A stretch of 48,354 nt of DNA from a bacterium (GCA_030550175.1 JAUQPW010000037.1:1-48354), one strand, 5' to 3'. Positions 34,890 to 43,926 are shown, counted from the first letter of the stretch. Translations and numbers: made by a program. The notes: generated by a model from the sequence alone, not told the origin.

Positions 34890-36359
34890 TTATGCCTTTG
34901 CAAGCTGTAGAGCAAAGTCCAGCCGTTTTAAACATTCCTCTTTGCCGAGAATATCCATAAGTTGATATAATTCAGGACCGTGGGTTTGTCCGGTTAAAGC
35001 GGCCCGAATAGGCAGGTAGAGATTTTTACCCCCGCTACCTGTTTTTGCTTTTAGATGAGCCAGAAGATTCTTAGACGTATCCGGGGTTATTTCCTCTATT
35101 CCTTTAAGTTCCTCCTGCAGGACTTTGATAACCCTTCGGGCAGAATCGGTTTTTAAGATTTCTTTAGCCTCCTCACTCCATTCTAGCCGGGAAGTATAGA
35201 AAATCCAGGCATGTTCCGGAAGTTGAGAGAGGGTTTCGACATACCCCCGGGTGACTTGGATGACCCTTTCCAGTTTAGAGAGTTCTTCTGAAGTAGGCTG
35301 GTTAGATACCATCCCTGCCCTTTGGTAGTAAGGAAGGGCCAGAGCAGTCAATTTTTTAATATCTTCGTTTCGAATATAATTCCCATTTATCCAGTTTAGT
35401 TTCATTATATCAAAAACGGCCGCACTTTTTGATACCCGTTTAAGGGAGAATTGACGGATCATTTCCTCCCGGGAGATAATCTCTTGTCCAGATTCCGGAG
35501 TCCATCCCAGTAAGGCCAGATAGTTGATTAGGGCATCGGGTAGATAGCCTGCTTCTCGATATTGAGCCACGGAGGTGGCTCCATGCCGTTTGCTCAGCCG
35601 GGTATGATCTGGACCCAGGATCATGGAAAGATGGGCAAATTGAGGGGGTTGAAATCCCAGGGCTTCATACAGGAGGAGTTGTCGGGGGGTGTTGGAAATA
35701 TGATCCTCTCCCCGAATCACATGGGTAATCTGCATCAAGGCATCGTCGATGACCACCGCAAAGTTATAGGGGGCTATACCATCGGAGCGAAGGATGACAA
35801 AGTCTCCGATATATTGCTTTTCAAAAACGACTTCGCCCCGAACCCAATCCTGAAATCCTACACTTCCCCAAGGGTCGACTTTAAAACGCAGGGCAAAAGG
35901 GATTCCTGCTGCTTTTCTTCTTTCCACCTCTTCCTGGCTTAGATTTCGGCATTTTCCACTATACACCGGCATACGACCGGCTGCCAGCAGCTTTTGTTTT
36001 TCGGCTTCCAGCTCTTCTTCTGTACAAAAGCAGGGATAAGCTTTCCCGGCATCTACCAGTTTTTGGGCATACTCCCGATACAGGTGAAGCCGCATGGACT
36101 GCCGGTAGGGACCAAAGGCGCCTCCTTTGTCCGGTCCTTCATCATAATCTAAGCCCAACCACTTCATGTCTTCTAAAATCAACTGATCTGACTCTTGAGT
36201 TGAGCGTTCTACATCGGTATCCTCGATACGGAGAATAAAAGTCCCGTGATGATGCCGGGCAAATAACCAGTTGAAAAGCGCCGTCCTGGCATTTCCAATA
36301 TGTAAATAGCCGGTAGGACTGGGGGCAAAACGAACTCGAACAGGATTGATTATAGACAT
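34890..36359 (-). CDS. gltX: Glutamyl-tRNA synthetase
   Basis: Class I synthetase charging tRNA-Glu. The HIGH motif is in PSPTGYLHIGNARTALFNW, the KMSKS-type loop is LSKRHG, and IRIEDTDVERS-type sequence (ILRIEDTDVERSTQES) is present. At 489 residues it is full length with the helical anticodon-binding domains. Neighbours on either side are on the opposite strand, so it is transcribed alone. Confidence 0.96.
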   Translation of the reverse strand: MSIINPVRVRFAPSPTGYLHIGNARTALFNWLFARHHHGTFILRIEDTDVERSTQESDQLILEDMKWLGLDYDEGPDKGGAFGPYRQSMRLHLYREYAQKLVDAGKAYPCFCTEEELEAEKQKLLAAGRMPVYSGKCRNLSQEEVERRKAAGIPFALRFKVDPWGSVGFQDWVRGEVVFEKQYIGDFVILRSDGIAPYNFAVVIDDALMQITHVIRGEDHISNTPRQLLLYEALGFQPPQFAHLSMILGPDHTRLSKRHGATSVAQYREAGYLPDALINYLALLGWTPESGQEIISREEMIRQFSLKRVSKSAAVFDIMKLNWINGNYIRNEDIKKLTALALPYYQRAGMVSNQPTSEELSKLERVIQVTRGYVETLSQLPEHAWIFYTSRLEWSEEAKEILKTDSARRVIKVLQEELKGIEEITPDTSKNLLAHLKAKTGSGGKNLYLPIRAALTGQTHGPELYQLMDILGKEECLKRLDFALQLAKA

Positions 36360-36910
36360 AGGATATGAATCTTTACTAGATTTAGGCTAGAGATGTTGGG
36401 AAGTCCAGAACCCAAAAGCCAATCCGATACCTCCCCTCTTTACTAAGTTTTATTTGTCTTCTAGGATTCCTCAAGAAAAGTTCCCTCTCTCCCTTAGCTT
36501 CGATGGATCATCGGTTGCCTCTGAGTCTGTTCTCCCTCTCCAATTACGAAAAATTAGGAATTTTTTTATTTCTGATAACAGATTACTTGAAAGACCCCAC
36601 TTTTGCAAAAATTTTAAATCCCCATCATCTTTTGGTTGTTCTACAGCCTGGTAGTGAGAAGACTTTAGACTTCGGGCTGAGGATCCCCAGATAGGACAAA
36701 ATAAAATTATTTTAAACTGCTTATCTGGAAAATAATAATTGACACCATCAGCAGGTTATGATTTTATGATCTAACATAAGAGTTGTCTGTGTATGTCCTA
36801 ATTATTGCGAATAAGCAGGATCATTCTGAATGGCTTTAACAGAAAAACCCTGATTTTCCTTATAAATTTCCCAGGATCAAAACCTTTTTAAACATTAGGA
36901 GGTGAAGAGA
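36360..36910. other. 551-bp divergent gap between gltX and the molybdenum hydroxylase genes
   Basis: A 63-codon open frame at 36503-36694 lacks a ribosome binding site and looks non-coding. The right half is A+T-rich and holds the candidate promoter at 36739-36770. I see no riboswitch or RNA gene. Confidence 0.5.
36739..36770 (+). promoter_or_regulatory. Candidate promoter of the CO-dehydrogenase-like operon
   Basis: TTGACA at 36739-36744 is followed after 17 bases by TTTTAT (36762-36767), or after 20 bases by the better TATGAT (36765-36770). The leader to the first gene would be about 140 bases. The spacing is uncertain, so the -10 choice is tentative. Confidence 0.4.
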
Positions 36911-37381
36911 ATGAAACAAGTTATTCAGGTTACAATAAACGGGAAGCCTCGCCAGGATGAGGTGGAACCCAGACTCCTGTTGGTTCATTATCTTCGGGAT
37001 GTTGTGGGATTAACAGGAACCCATATTGGTTGTGAAACGAGTATCTGTGGAGCTTGTACGGTCCTATTAAATGGAGCTGCGGTTAAGTCATGTACAATAT
37101 TGGCAGTACAGGCAAACAAGGGAGAGATTGTGACCATCGAGGGATTAGCTACCAATGGTAAGCTGCATCCAGTTCAGGAAGGATTCTGGGAACGACATGG
37201 GTTACAGTGTGGCTTTTGCACACCCGGGATGATCATGGCCGGCGTCCAAATTCTTCAAAGAAATCCAAATCCGACAGAGGAGCAGATTCGAGAAGGCTTA
37301 GAGGGTAATCTCTGCAGATGTACCGGATATCAGCATATTGTCGAAGCTATCCAGTATGCTGCACAAAAGATGAGAACCTAA
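36911..37381 (+). CDS. Molybdenum hydroxylase, small [2Fe-2S] subunit (CoxS-like)
   Basis: Electron-transfer subunit of a xanthine-oxidase-family enzyme, 156 residues. The plant-type ferredoxin cluster is bound by C41, C46, C49 and C61 ([15 protein letters not shown]), and the second cluster by C100, C103, C135 and C137 ([19 protein letters not shown]). All eight ligands are present. The start at 36911 follows AGGAGG by eight bases. It is 16 bases upstream of the large-subunit gene. Confidence 0.95.
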   Translation: MKQVIQVTINGKPRQDEVEPRLLLVHYLRDVVGLTGTHIGCETSICGACTVLLNGAAVKSCTILAVQANKGEIVTIEGLATNGKLHPVQEGFWERHGLQCGFCTPGMIMAGVQILQRNPNPTEEQIREGLEGNLCRCTGYQHIVEAIQYAAQKMRT

Positions 37382-37397
37382 AAAGGAGGGATAAAAT

Positions 37398-39752
37398 ATG
37401 GCTACAAAACTTATTGGGGAAAGAATTAAACGAAAAGAAGATCCCCGGCTTATTACAGGAACTGCAAGTTATGTAGATGATATCAAGTTGCCAAATGTCC
37501 ACCATGTGGCCTTCCTCCGGAGCATCTATGGTCATGCAAAAATTAACAAGATTGATGTATCAGAAGCCCGTAAGCTTCCCGGGGTTGTGGCAGTTCTGAC
37601 CCATGATGACATTAAGGGAGTTTTGAAACCCATGCCCTGTGTAGGGGGAGTTCCGGACATGCATACACCGGAGCATTATCCCCTGAGCGGAGGAAAGGTC
37701 CGATTTGTCGGAGAGGCTATTGCCGCCGTGGTAGCCAACGACCGCTATGTGGCCCGGGATGCCCTGGATTTGATCAATGTGGATTATGAACCCTTACCCG
37801 TGGTGGTGGATATGGAAAAGGCCCTGGAAAAAGGAGCTCCTCTTCTTTACGAGGAGTACGGTGAGAATCGGGGTTTTACCTGGAAAATTAGTGGGGGTGA
37901 TATAGATAAAGCTTTTCAAGAGGCCGATCGTGTCGTTAAACTCCGATTGGTTAACCAACGGGTTGCACCCATCCCCTTGGAGACCCGGGCCGTGTTAGCT
38001 CAGTACCAGGATCGTGGGGTAGAAGGGGAGTTAACGGTATGGACTTCTACGCAAATTCCGCATGGAATTCGCACTTCAATTGCCGGCATGCTCAATCTTC
38101 CTGAACATCGAGTTCGGGTTATTGCCCCCGAGGTAGGTGGTGGATTTGGTTGCAAGGTTGATTTCTACGGAGAAGAAGTTTTGATCCCTTATCTGGCCAT
38201 GAAGCTCAAAGTTCCGGTCAAATGGGTGGAAGGACGACGAGAAAATATCCAGGCCACAGACCATGGGCGGGATCAAATTAATTATATCGAAGCCGCCGTT
38301 AAAAATGATGGAACCGTGGTAGGATTAAGGGTCAAAGTTCTGGCAGATATGGGGGCTTATTACCAGCTTTTATCCCCGGTTATTCCTACCCTTACAGGAC
38401 TCATGATGTGCGGTCCTTACAAAATTTCTAATGTATCCATGGAGGTTTTGGGTGTTTTCACAAATAAAATGGCCACCGATGCTTATCGGGGCGCCGGACG
38501 ACCGGAGGCCACCTACCTCCTGGAGCGTACCATGGATGCCATTGCGGCGGAGCTTAATCTGGATCCCGTAGAGGTACGGATGAAAAACTTTATCCAGCCC
38601 AATGAATTTCCTTATAAAACGGCTACGGGCCTTGTTTACGATAGTGGTAATTATCAGGCCGCTCTGCAGAAAGCATTAGATCATGTTGGGTATACGAAGT
38701 TACGGGAAGAGCAGAAAAAACTTCGAGAGCAGGGTCAATACGTGGGGATTGGGATTTCCAGCTACGTCGAGATTTGTGCTTTTGGCCCTTCTGCAGCCAC
38801 GGCAACCGGTGGTTGGGAAAGCGCTACCGTCCGTATCGAGCCTACCGGTAAGGTTACGGTATTGACAGGATCTTCTCCCCATGGCCAAGGACAAGAGACT
38901 ACCTTCGCGCAAATTGTTGCGGACGGGTTAGGATTGACGATGGAGGATATAACCGTCCAGCATGGGGATACTGCTGTGGTTCAGTACGGAATCGGAACCT
39001 TTGGAAGCCGGGCCACTGCAGTGGGAGGGACGGCGGTTTATCTGGCCCTCCAGAAGGTTAAGGAAAAGGCAACTAAGTTTGCGGCTCATATGTTGAAGGT
39101 AGATTCGAAAGGCCTGGTTTTTAGAGACGGAAAGATCTTCCCGGAAAATAATCCGGAAAAATCCGTCACCTTAACCGAGGTCGCATTGGCGGCCTATCTG
39201 GCTAAGGATCTTCCCCCGGATACAGAACCCGGACTGGTAGCTACGGCTTTCTATGAACCGAAGAACTTTACCTTTCCCTTTGGGACTCATATCGCAGTGG
39301 TAGATATAGATCCGGAGACCGGTCAGATTAAATTCCGTCGTTATGTGGCCGTAGACGATTGCGGTAATATTATCAATATGTTAACAGTCCATGGTCAGGT
39401 GCACGGCGGGATCGCCCAGGGGTTAGGACAGGCATTGTATGAAGAGGTCGTCTACGATGAAAACGGACAGCTCTTGACCGGCTCCTTTATGGATTACTGT
39501 ATCCCCAAGGCCCATCATCTTCCAAAATTTGAGCTGGATTACACAGTCACTCCCACCAATGTAAACCCGCTGGGAGTTAAAGGAGTTGGAGAAGCAGGAA
39601 CCATTGGTTCTACGCCCGCTGTTGTCAATGCGGTTATAGATGCCCTGGCTCATCTTGGGGTACGAAATATCGATATGCCCTTAAAGCCGGAAAAAATTTG
39701 GAAGACTATCAAAGAACATGCTCCAAAGAAAGGTCCTATTATCGTAGCCTAA
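37398..39752 (+). CDS. Molybdenum hydroxylase, large catalytic subunit (form II CoxL-like)
   Basis: Binds the molybdopterin-cytosine cofactor, 784 residues. The N-terminal part has IGERIKRKEDPRLITGTA; PEVGGGFGCKVD and GVGEAGTIGS with the presumed catalytic Glu732 are conserved. The active-site loop at 362-368 reads AYRGAGR, the form II signature, not AYRCSFR of true CO dehydrogenase (form I). So the substrate is probably not CO; purines, aldehydes or N-heterocycles are possible. The ribosome binding site AAAGGAGGG lies before the ATG. It follows coxS and precedes coxM. Confidence 0.94.
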   Translation: MATKLIGERIKRKEDPRLITGTASYVDDIKLPNVHHVAFLRSIYGHAKINKIDVSEARKLPGVVAVLTHDDIKGVLKPMPCVGGVPDMHTPEHYPLSGGKVRFVGEAIAAVVANDRYVARDALDLINVDYEPLPVVVDMEKALEKGAPLLYEEYGENRGFTWKISGGDIDKAFQEADRVVKLRLVNQRVAPIPLETRAVLAQYQDRGVEGELTVWTSTQIPHGIRTSIAGMLNLPEHRVRVIAPEVGGGFGCKVDFYGEEVLIPYLAMKLKVPVKWVEGRRENIQATDHGRDQINYIEAAVKNDGTVVGLRVKVLADMGAYYQLLSPVIPTLTGLMMCGPYKISNVSMEVLGVFTNKMATDAYRGAGRPEATYLLERTMDAIAAELNLDPVEVRMKNFIQPNEFPYKTATGLVYDSGNYQAALQKALDHVGYTKLREEQKKLREQGQYVGIGISSYVEICAFGPSAATATGGWESATVRIEPTGKVTVLTGSSPHGQGQETTFAQIVADGLGLTMEDITVQHGDTAVVQYGIGTFGSRATAVGGTAVYLALQKVKEKATKFAAHMLKVDSKGLVFRDGKIFPENNPEKSVTLTEVALAAYLAKDLPPDTEPGLVATAFYEPKNFTFPFGTHIAVVDIDPETGQIKFRRYVAVDDCGNIINMLTVHGQVHGGIAQGLGQALYEEVVYDENGQLLTGSFMDYCIPKAHHLPKFELDYTVTPTNVNPLGVKGVGEAGTIGSTPAVVNAVIDALAHLGVRNIDMPLKPEKIWKTIKEHAPKKGPIIVA

Positions 39753-39757
39753 CTCTA

Positions 39758-39849
39758 TTGTCTGTTGTCTGTTGTCTATTTTTGACTGTTTACTACAATG
39801 GATAAGGGATAAAAAAACAACAGATAAATGACAACGGGCAACAGATTAT
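39758..39849. repeat. Heptad-word inverted repeat between the large- and FAD-subunit genes
   Basis: The left arm is exact in sevens: TTGTCTG, TTGTCTG (39758-39771), then TTGTCTA. The right arm contains ACAACAG, ATAAATG and later GCAACAG. It fills the gap within the operon. Confidence 0.75.
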
Positions 39850-39858
39850 TATAATAAA

Positions 39859-40719
39859 ATGATCCCAGCTGCCTTTGAATATTTAGTGCCAACAACCTTA
39901 GATGAAGCTTTATCTGCGCTCTCGACCCATACCGATGCTAAGATACTGGCCGGTGGGCATAGCTTGATTCCCGCCATGAAATTAAGGCTGGCCTCTCCCA
40001 AATATCTCATTGACATCAGCCGAATTTCAGATCTGAACTATGTCCGGGAGTCCGGAGGTCAAATTTTGATCGGTGCCGGTACCACCCACTACCAGATCGA
40101 AAGCTCGACGCTTCTTAAGGAAAAATGCCCCCTGCTGACCGAAACGGCTCCCTACATTGGAGATGTTCAGGTTCGTAACCGGGGAACCCTGGGTGGAAGC
40201 CTGGCCCATGCAGATCCGGCAGCTGACTGGCCTGCTGCCATATTGGCCGTTGGAGCCGAAATTAATGTAAGAAGTTCTCGAGGGGAGCGTACCCTCAAGG
40301 CTGAAGATTTCTTTGTGGATATGATGACCACGGCGCTTCAACCCAATGAGATTTTAACCGAAATTCGGATTCCCATACCTCCCCAGCGTACCGGAAGTGC
40401 CTATGAAAAGGTTAAACAACCGGCTTCCGGCTTTGCTCTTGTGGGCGTGGCCGTCCAGATTACCCTCGATACAAACCGGACCTGTCAGCGTGTTCAGGTG
40501 GGTATTACCGGACTTGCGCCGAAGCCTTTTCGAGCTATAGGAGTTGAAAATATGCTGAAAGGTAAGGTTATTAATGATCAACTCCTCGCCCAAGCAGCCG
40601 AGAAAGCTGCCGATGGTGTAGATCCGCTCTCGGATATCCATGCCTCTGCAGAGTATCGTTCGCATCTGGCACGGGTTCATACAAAAAGAGCTTTGCAACG
40701 AGCTGTAAGTCGAATCTAA
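39859..40719 (+). CDS. Molybdenum hydroxylase, FAD-binding medium subunit (CoxM-like)
   Basis: Carries FAD and passes electrons from the iron-sulfur subunit to the acceptor. The two FAD motifs are AGGHSLIPAMKLRLA (about residue 32) and RNRGTLGGSLAHADPAAD (about 110). The C-terminal domain is complete at 286 residues. Gene order small-large-FAD differs from the M-S-L order of most cox operons. A repeat separates it from the large-subunit gene and a hairpin from the CoxG-like gene. Confidence 0.94.
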   Translation: MIPAAFEYLVPTTLDEALSALSTHTDAKILAGGHSLIPAMKLRLASPKYLIDISRISDLNYVRESGGQILIGAGTTHYQIESSTLLKEKCPLLTETAPYIGDVQVRNRGTLGGSLAHADPAADWPAAILAVGAEINVRSSRGERTLKAEDFFVDMMTTALQPNEILTEIRIPIPPQRTGSAYEKVKQPASGFALVGVAVQITLDTNRTCQRVQVGITGLAPKPFRAIGVENMLKGKVINDQLLAQAAEKAADGVDPLSDIHASAEYRSHLARVHTKRALQRAVSRI

Positions 40720-40747
40720 AGGATCTTAAAACCCGATCATGGGGGAT

Positions 40748-40775
40748 ATAAGGGCGGGTTTGACCCCGCCCTTAT
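40748..40775 (+). terminator. Hairpin after the FAD-subunit gene
   Basis: A perfect 11-bp G+C-rich stem, ATAAGGGCGGG and CCCGCCCTTAT, with a 6-base loop is followed by CCTTTATACT. It could end or attenuate the transcript before the CoxG-like gene. Confidence 0.55.
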
Positions 40776-40812
40776 CCTTTATACTATATACTCATGAGGT
40801 AGTGTCATTTTT

Positions 40813-41382
40813 ATGAGAATAGAGGGAAATCATACCTTAAAAGGAAAACCAGAAAAAGTCTGGAATACCTTAACCGATCCGGAAATTCTCGCTAAATGCC
40901 TGCCGGGTTGTGAGAAATTAGAGAAGACCGAAGAGGATACCTATAAAGCAACCCTTAATATGGGAATTGGATCCATAAAAGGTACCTATACCGGACAGGT
41001 CAAGCTGGTGGATAAACAACCTTATTCCAGCTTTAAAATGATTGTTGAAGGAAAAGGAGGACCCGGGTTTGTTAAAGGAGAAGGGATCTTGAATCTGCAA
41101 GAGCAAAACGATCATACCCTGATCACCTATCAAGGAGATGCTCAGGTGGGCGGCACCATTGCCAGTGTAGGACAACGTATGATCCAGGCCTCGGCTAAAA
41201 TGATCATCGGCCAGTTCTTTACCGCCCTGGATATGCTCCAGGAACAACAACCTCCCTCCTCTGAGACTTCTTCGGGAGGAGCCCCTTCGGGAAGTTCTTC
41301 TCCTCCGCCGAATTTTTTTTTTAAAGTCACCCTCCGATACCTCTGGAATGAGTTAAAGAAAATCCTTAGGATTAAAAATTAA
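40813..41382 (+). CDS. CoxG-like SRPBCC-family protein
   Basis: 189 residues of the CO dehydrogenase subunit G type. The SRPBCC fold covers about 1-145 (EGNHTLKGKPEKVWNTLTDP, ILAKCLPGCEKLEKTEEDTY, GEGILNLQEQNDHTLITYQG), followed by a Pro/Ser linker and a short C-terminal segment (RYLWNELKKILRIKN) that may bind the membrane. CoxG proteins help attach or supply the hydroxylase at the membrane. It is downstream of the FAD subunit across a hairpin. No CoxD, CoxE or CoxF maturation gene is present. Confidence 0.88.
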   Translation: MRIEGNHTLKGKPEKVWNTLTDPEILAKCLPGCEKLEKTEEDTYKATLNMGIGSIKGTYTGQVKLVDKQPYSSFKMIVEGKGGPGFVKGEGILNLQEQNDHTLITYQGDAQVGGTIASVGQRMIQASAKMIIGQFFTALDMLQEQQPPSSETSSGGAPSGSSSPPPNFFFKVTLRYLWNELKKILRIKN

Positions 41383-41392
41383 CTTCCCTTCC

Positions 41393-41427
41393 CCGTCTCC
41401 CCTCTCCTTAAAGGAAAGGAGAGACGG
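41393..41427. terminator. G+C-rich hairpin after the CoxG-like gene
   Basis: CCGTCTCC...CTCTCCTT pairs with AAGGAAAGGAGAGACGG around a short loop. It lies 10 bases past the stop. It may end the operon or be a REP-like copy; C/G-rich sequence continues to about 41475. Confidence 0.45.
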
Positions 41428-41576
41428 TACCAAACTCTGATTCCCTCCCTGTCTCCCTGAAAAGGGGGCTTAAAGGGGCCAAGTAACCTCAAGGAATCCA
41501 TCCAACAGGACATCCTCATAGGGAAGTGAAATAGGATCTTTTCTATCTTTCTTTTCTTTAAAATTTAGTTAAGATC

Positions 41577-41616
41577 TTGACATTTTACTTCTTAACCATA
41601 TATTAGTCATATGGTT
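41577..41616 (+). promoter_or_regulatory. Promoter with MarR-type operator
   Basis: TTGACA at 41577-41582 and TATATT at 41599-41604 are 16 bases apart. An 8-bp perfect inverted repeat, AACCATAT (41594-41601) and ATATGGTT (41609-41616), with a 7-base spacer covers the -10 box. This is the usual place of a MarR operator upstream of its own gene. The leader to the gene at 41699 is about 85 bases. Confidence 0.65.
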
Positions 41617-41698
41617 TGTATCTTAATAATTAAGCTCTTAACTACTTTAAGCTATAAAAAGGGTTGTAAGTTTCTTCTTCGTCAGCCCTGATTTTTAT

Positions 41699-42274
41699 AT
41701 GAGCCAGACATCCCAGGTCCGGTTGGACAAACGTAAGTATTATTCTCGAGACCAAATAATTCGACATGCTCAAAAGTATCCGACATTTCATTGGCCTACC
41801 ACGGAGTTACTTTTGAATTTAGTGTATGCCTACGATCTTATCGCTACTTATATTGCCCGTATTCTCAACAGATATCATCTCTCCCTTTCAGCTTTTAATC
41901 TGTTGATTATCCTGGCTCGCAGTGAAGGCAAAGGACTTCCTCTCCACGAGATAGGTGAAGCGTTGTTGGTGAGTCGGGCAAATGTGACGGGATTGGTGGA
42001 TTGTCTTGAGCGGAGAGGTTTGGTGGAACGCGTGGTCCATACAGAGGATCGGCGTGTACGGATCGTACGGATTACTAAGAGTGGGGAGGAGCTGTTAGAA
42101 TCCATACTACCCGGTTATCATGGGGAAGTCAGAGAACTGGTAAACGAGTTGAGCGATGAGGAAAAGGCTCAGTTAAGCCGGCTTCTGTTAAAATTGCAGG
42201 ATAGCATTCTCCACACACTCGAGAAAAAATCCAGGAAACGAGAAGATGGATTCATGATCGGCAATGGAGGGTAG
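41699..42274 (+). CDS. MarR-family transcriptional regulator
   Basis: 191 residues with a winged-helix DNA-binding domain: LPLHEIGEALLVSRANVTGLVDCLERRG as helix-turn-helix and VHTEDRRVRIVRITKSG as wing. Long N- and C-terminal helices for dimerisation flank it. Such regulators repress adjacent efflux genes and release on binding a small ligand. It precedes the EmrA/EmrB genes by 122 bases and has an inverted repeat over its own promoter, fitting autoregulation and control of the efflux pair. Confidence 0.93.
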   Translation: MSQTSQVRLDKRKYYSRDQIIRHAQKYPTFHWPTTELLLNLVYAYDLIATYIARILNRYHLSLSAFNLLIILARSEGKGLPLHEIGEALLVSRANVTGLVDCLERRGLVERVVHTEDRRVRIVRITKSGEELLESILPGYHGEVRELVNELSDEEKAQLSRLLLKLQDSILHTLEKKSRKREDGFMIGNGG

Positions 42275-42291
42275 AATTAATAATTCTGTAG

Positions 42292-42345
42292 CCTTCATCC
42301 CCTTTCCCCTCTTTCACAGTGTGGGAGAAGGGTTAAGGATGAGGG
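42292..42345. repeat. REP-like palindrome between marR and emrA
   Basis: CCTTCATCCCCTTTCCCC pairs imperfectly with GGGTTAAGGATGAGGG-type sequence, with a central TTTCACAGTGTGGGAG. Same general form as 11953-12003. It lies inside the presumed operon. Confidence 0.6.
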
Positions 42346-42396
42346 TAATGAGGGAAGTTATGACGAGAGTGAGCTAACGAACTTGTTCCAACCGGC

Positions 42397-43926
42397 ATGG
42401 GAAGCAAGTTAAACGTAAAGCCCGCTCAAGTCTGTGAAGAAAATATCATGGACGAAGTTGAAATTTTAAATTCATCCACCCAGGTCCAGTCTTCCAGGCT
42501 AAGTAAAGTGGATCAGACTATTACAGATCTGCCGGAAACGGTGCACGAGGAAAAGAACTTACCGGGGACCTCCTCAGCGGTAGCGACGCCTAAGATCGTC
42601 TCAGAGGAAAATGGCCAAATCAAGAGACCTTTTTATCAGCGTCCTCGGATACTGATAGCCATAGCAGGGTTATTCATAGGAGGAATTCTCCTGGGCTTGC
42701 CTTATTACAACCATGTCATATCCTACGAATCAACTGATGATGCGTTTATTGAAGGGCGCATCATCCAGATCAGTCCAAAAGTATCCGGGCACATCTTGAA
42801 GGTGTATGTGACCGATAACCAGCAAGTTAAGGAAGGTGATTTACTGGTTGAGCTAGATCCCCGTGATTTTGAAGCACGGCTCGAGAATTCAAAAGCTTTA
42901 TTACAACAAGCTATTTCAAAACAGAAAGCGGCTCAATTGAATGTGGATTTGACGGATGTTACCTCTCAGGCCAACGTACAACAAGCCTATTCAGGGTTAC
43001 AGTTGGCTAAATCCGGCTTACAAACGGCAAATGCAGAATTAATAGCGGCACGCAATCGACTCGAGCAGGCTCGAGCCCAGGTTAAGACGGCTATAGCCAA
43101 TGCTGAACAGGCCCAGGCACAGGTGGCAGAGGCTGAAGCCGAAGCGACGCGGGCCAATACCGACGCACAACGTTACCAACATCTTTACGAGCAAGATGGA
43201 ATTATATCGCGTCAGCAACTGGATTATGCTCTGTCTGCTGCTCGTAAGGCGACTGCTCAACTCGAAGCTGCTCGTAAGCAGGCTGCGGCAGCCGAAGCCA
43301 GAGTTGCTGAAGCCCGGGCTGCGGAGCAAGTAGCTGTTGAGGGTCTCCACCAGGCCGAGGCTCAGGTGGCAGAAGCCCAGGCACGGGTTGGAGAAGCCCA
43401 AGCACGTTTAGCTTCGGCCAATACGGCCCCCCAGCAGGTAGCCATTAGTAGCTCTCAGGCTGAAGCAATTCAAGCTGAAATCGAGCAGGCACGGGCGATG
43501 GTCAAGCAGGATCAATTGCAACTCTCTTATACGAAAATCTATGCACCGGAATCTGGACGTGTAACCCGCAAAATGATCGAAGAAGGGGCCTTTGTACAGG
43601 TTGGGCAGGCCCTGATGGCGATTGTACCCGATGAGTTTTGGGTTATAGTCAACTTCAAAGAGACCCAACTCGCCCATATACGCCCGGGACAACCTGTTAA
43701 TATTAAAGTCGATGCTTACCCTGATAAGATTTTCAAGGGTCATGTAGACAGTATTCAAGCAGGTACGGGAGCGCGTTTCAGTTTGCTACCCCCTGAGAAT
43801 GCAACGGGTAACTTTGTTAAAGTAGTGCAGCGGGTTCCGGTTAAAATTGTTTTTGATGAGAAACCAGATTCAGCCTACCCCTTAGGTCCGGGTATGTCGG
43901 TTGTACCGGAGGTAAAAGTAAAATGA
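42397..43926 (+). CDS. EmrA/HlyD-family membrane fusion protein
   Basis: 509 residues. A ~85-residue cytosolic N-terminus precedes one transmembrane helix (ILIAIAGLFIGGILLGLPYY). The periplasmic part has the barrel-lipoyl half GRIIQISPKVSGHILKVYV, a long Ala/Gln/Glu-rich coiled-coil hairpin (about 175-370) and the second lipoyl/beta-barrel half (KIYAPESGRVTRKMIEEGAF, GPGMSVVPEVKV). It would connect the transporter to an outer-membrane channel. The N-terminus is longer than in EmrA; an internal ATG at 42448 is possible. Its stop overlaps the next start (ATGA). Confidence 0.92.
   Translation: MGSKLNVKPAQVCEENIMDEVEILNSSTQVQSSRLSKVDQTITDLPETVHEEKNLPGTSSAVATPKIVSEENGQIKRPFYQRPRILIAIAGLFIGGILLGLPYYNHVISYESTDDAFIEGRIIQISPKVSGHILKVYVTDNQQVKEGDLLVELDPRDFEARLENSKALLQQAISKQKAAQLNVDLTDVTSQANVQQAYSGLQLAKSGLQTANAELIAARNRLEQARAQVKTAIANAEQAQAQVAEAEAEATRANTDAQRYQHLYEQDGIISRQQLDYALSAARKATAQLEAARKQAAAAEARVAEARAAEQVAVEGLHQAEAQVAEAQARVGEAQARLASANTAPQQVAISSSQAEAIQAEIEQARAMVKQDQLQLSYTKIYAPESGRVTRKMIEEGAFVQVGQALMAIVPDEFWVIVNFKETQLAHIRPGQPVNIKVDAYPDKIFKGHVDSIQAGTGARFSLLPPENATGNFVKVVQRVPVKIVFDEKPDSAYPLGPGMSVVPEVKVK

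Noticed and set aside
36503..36694. 63-codon open frame in the gltX/coxS gap
   Set aside because: No ribosome binding site and no protein-like pattern; it is followed by an A+T-rich promoter region.
37398..39752. True (form I) CO dehydrogenase CoxL
   Set aside because: The active-site loop reads AYRGAGR instead of AYRCSFR.
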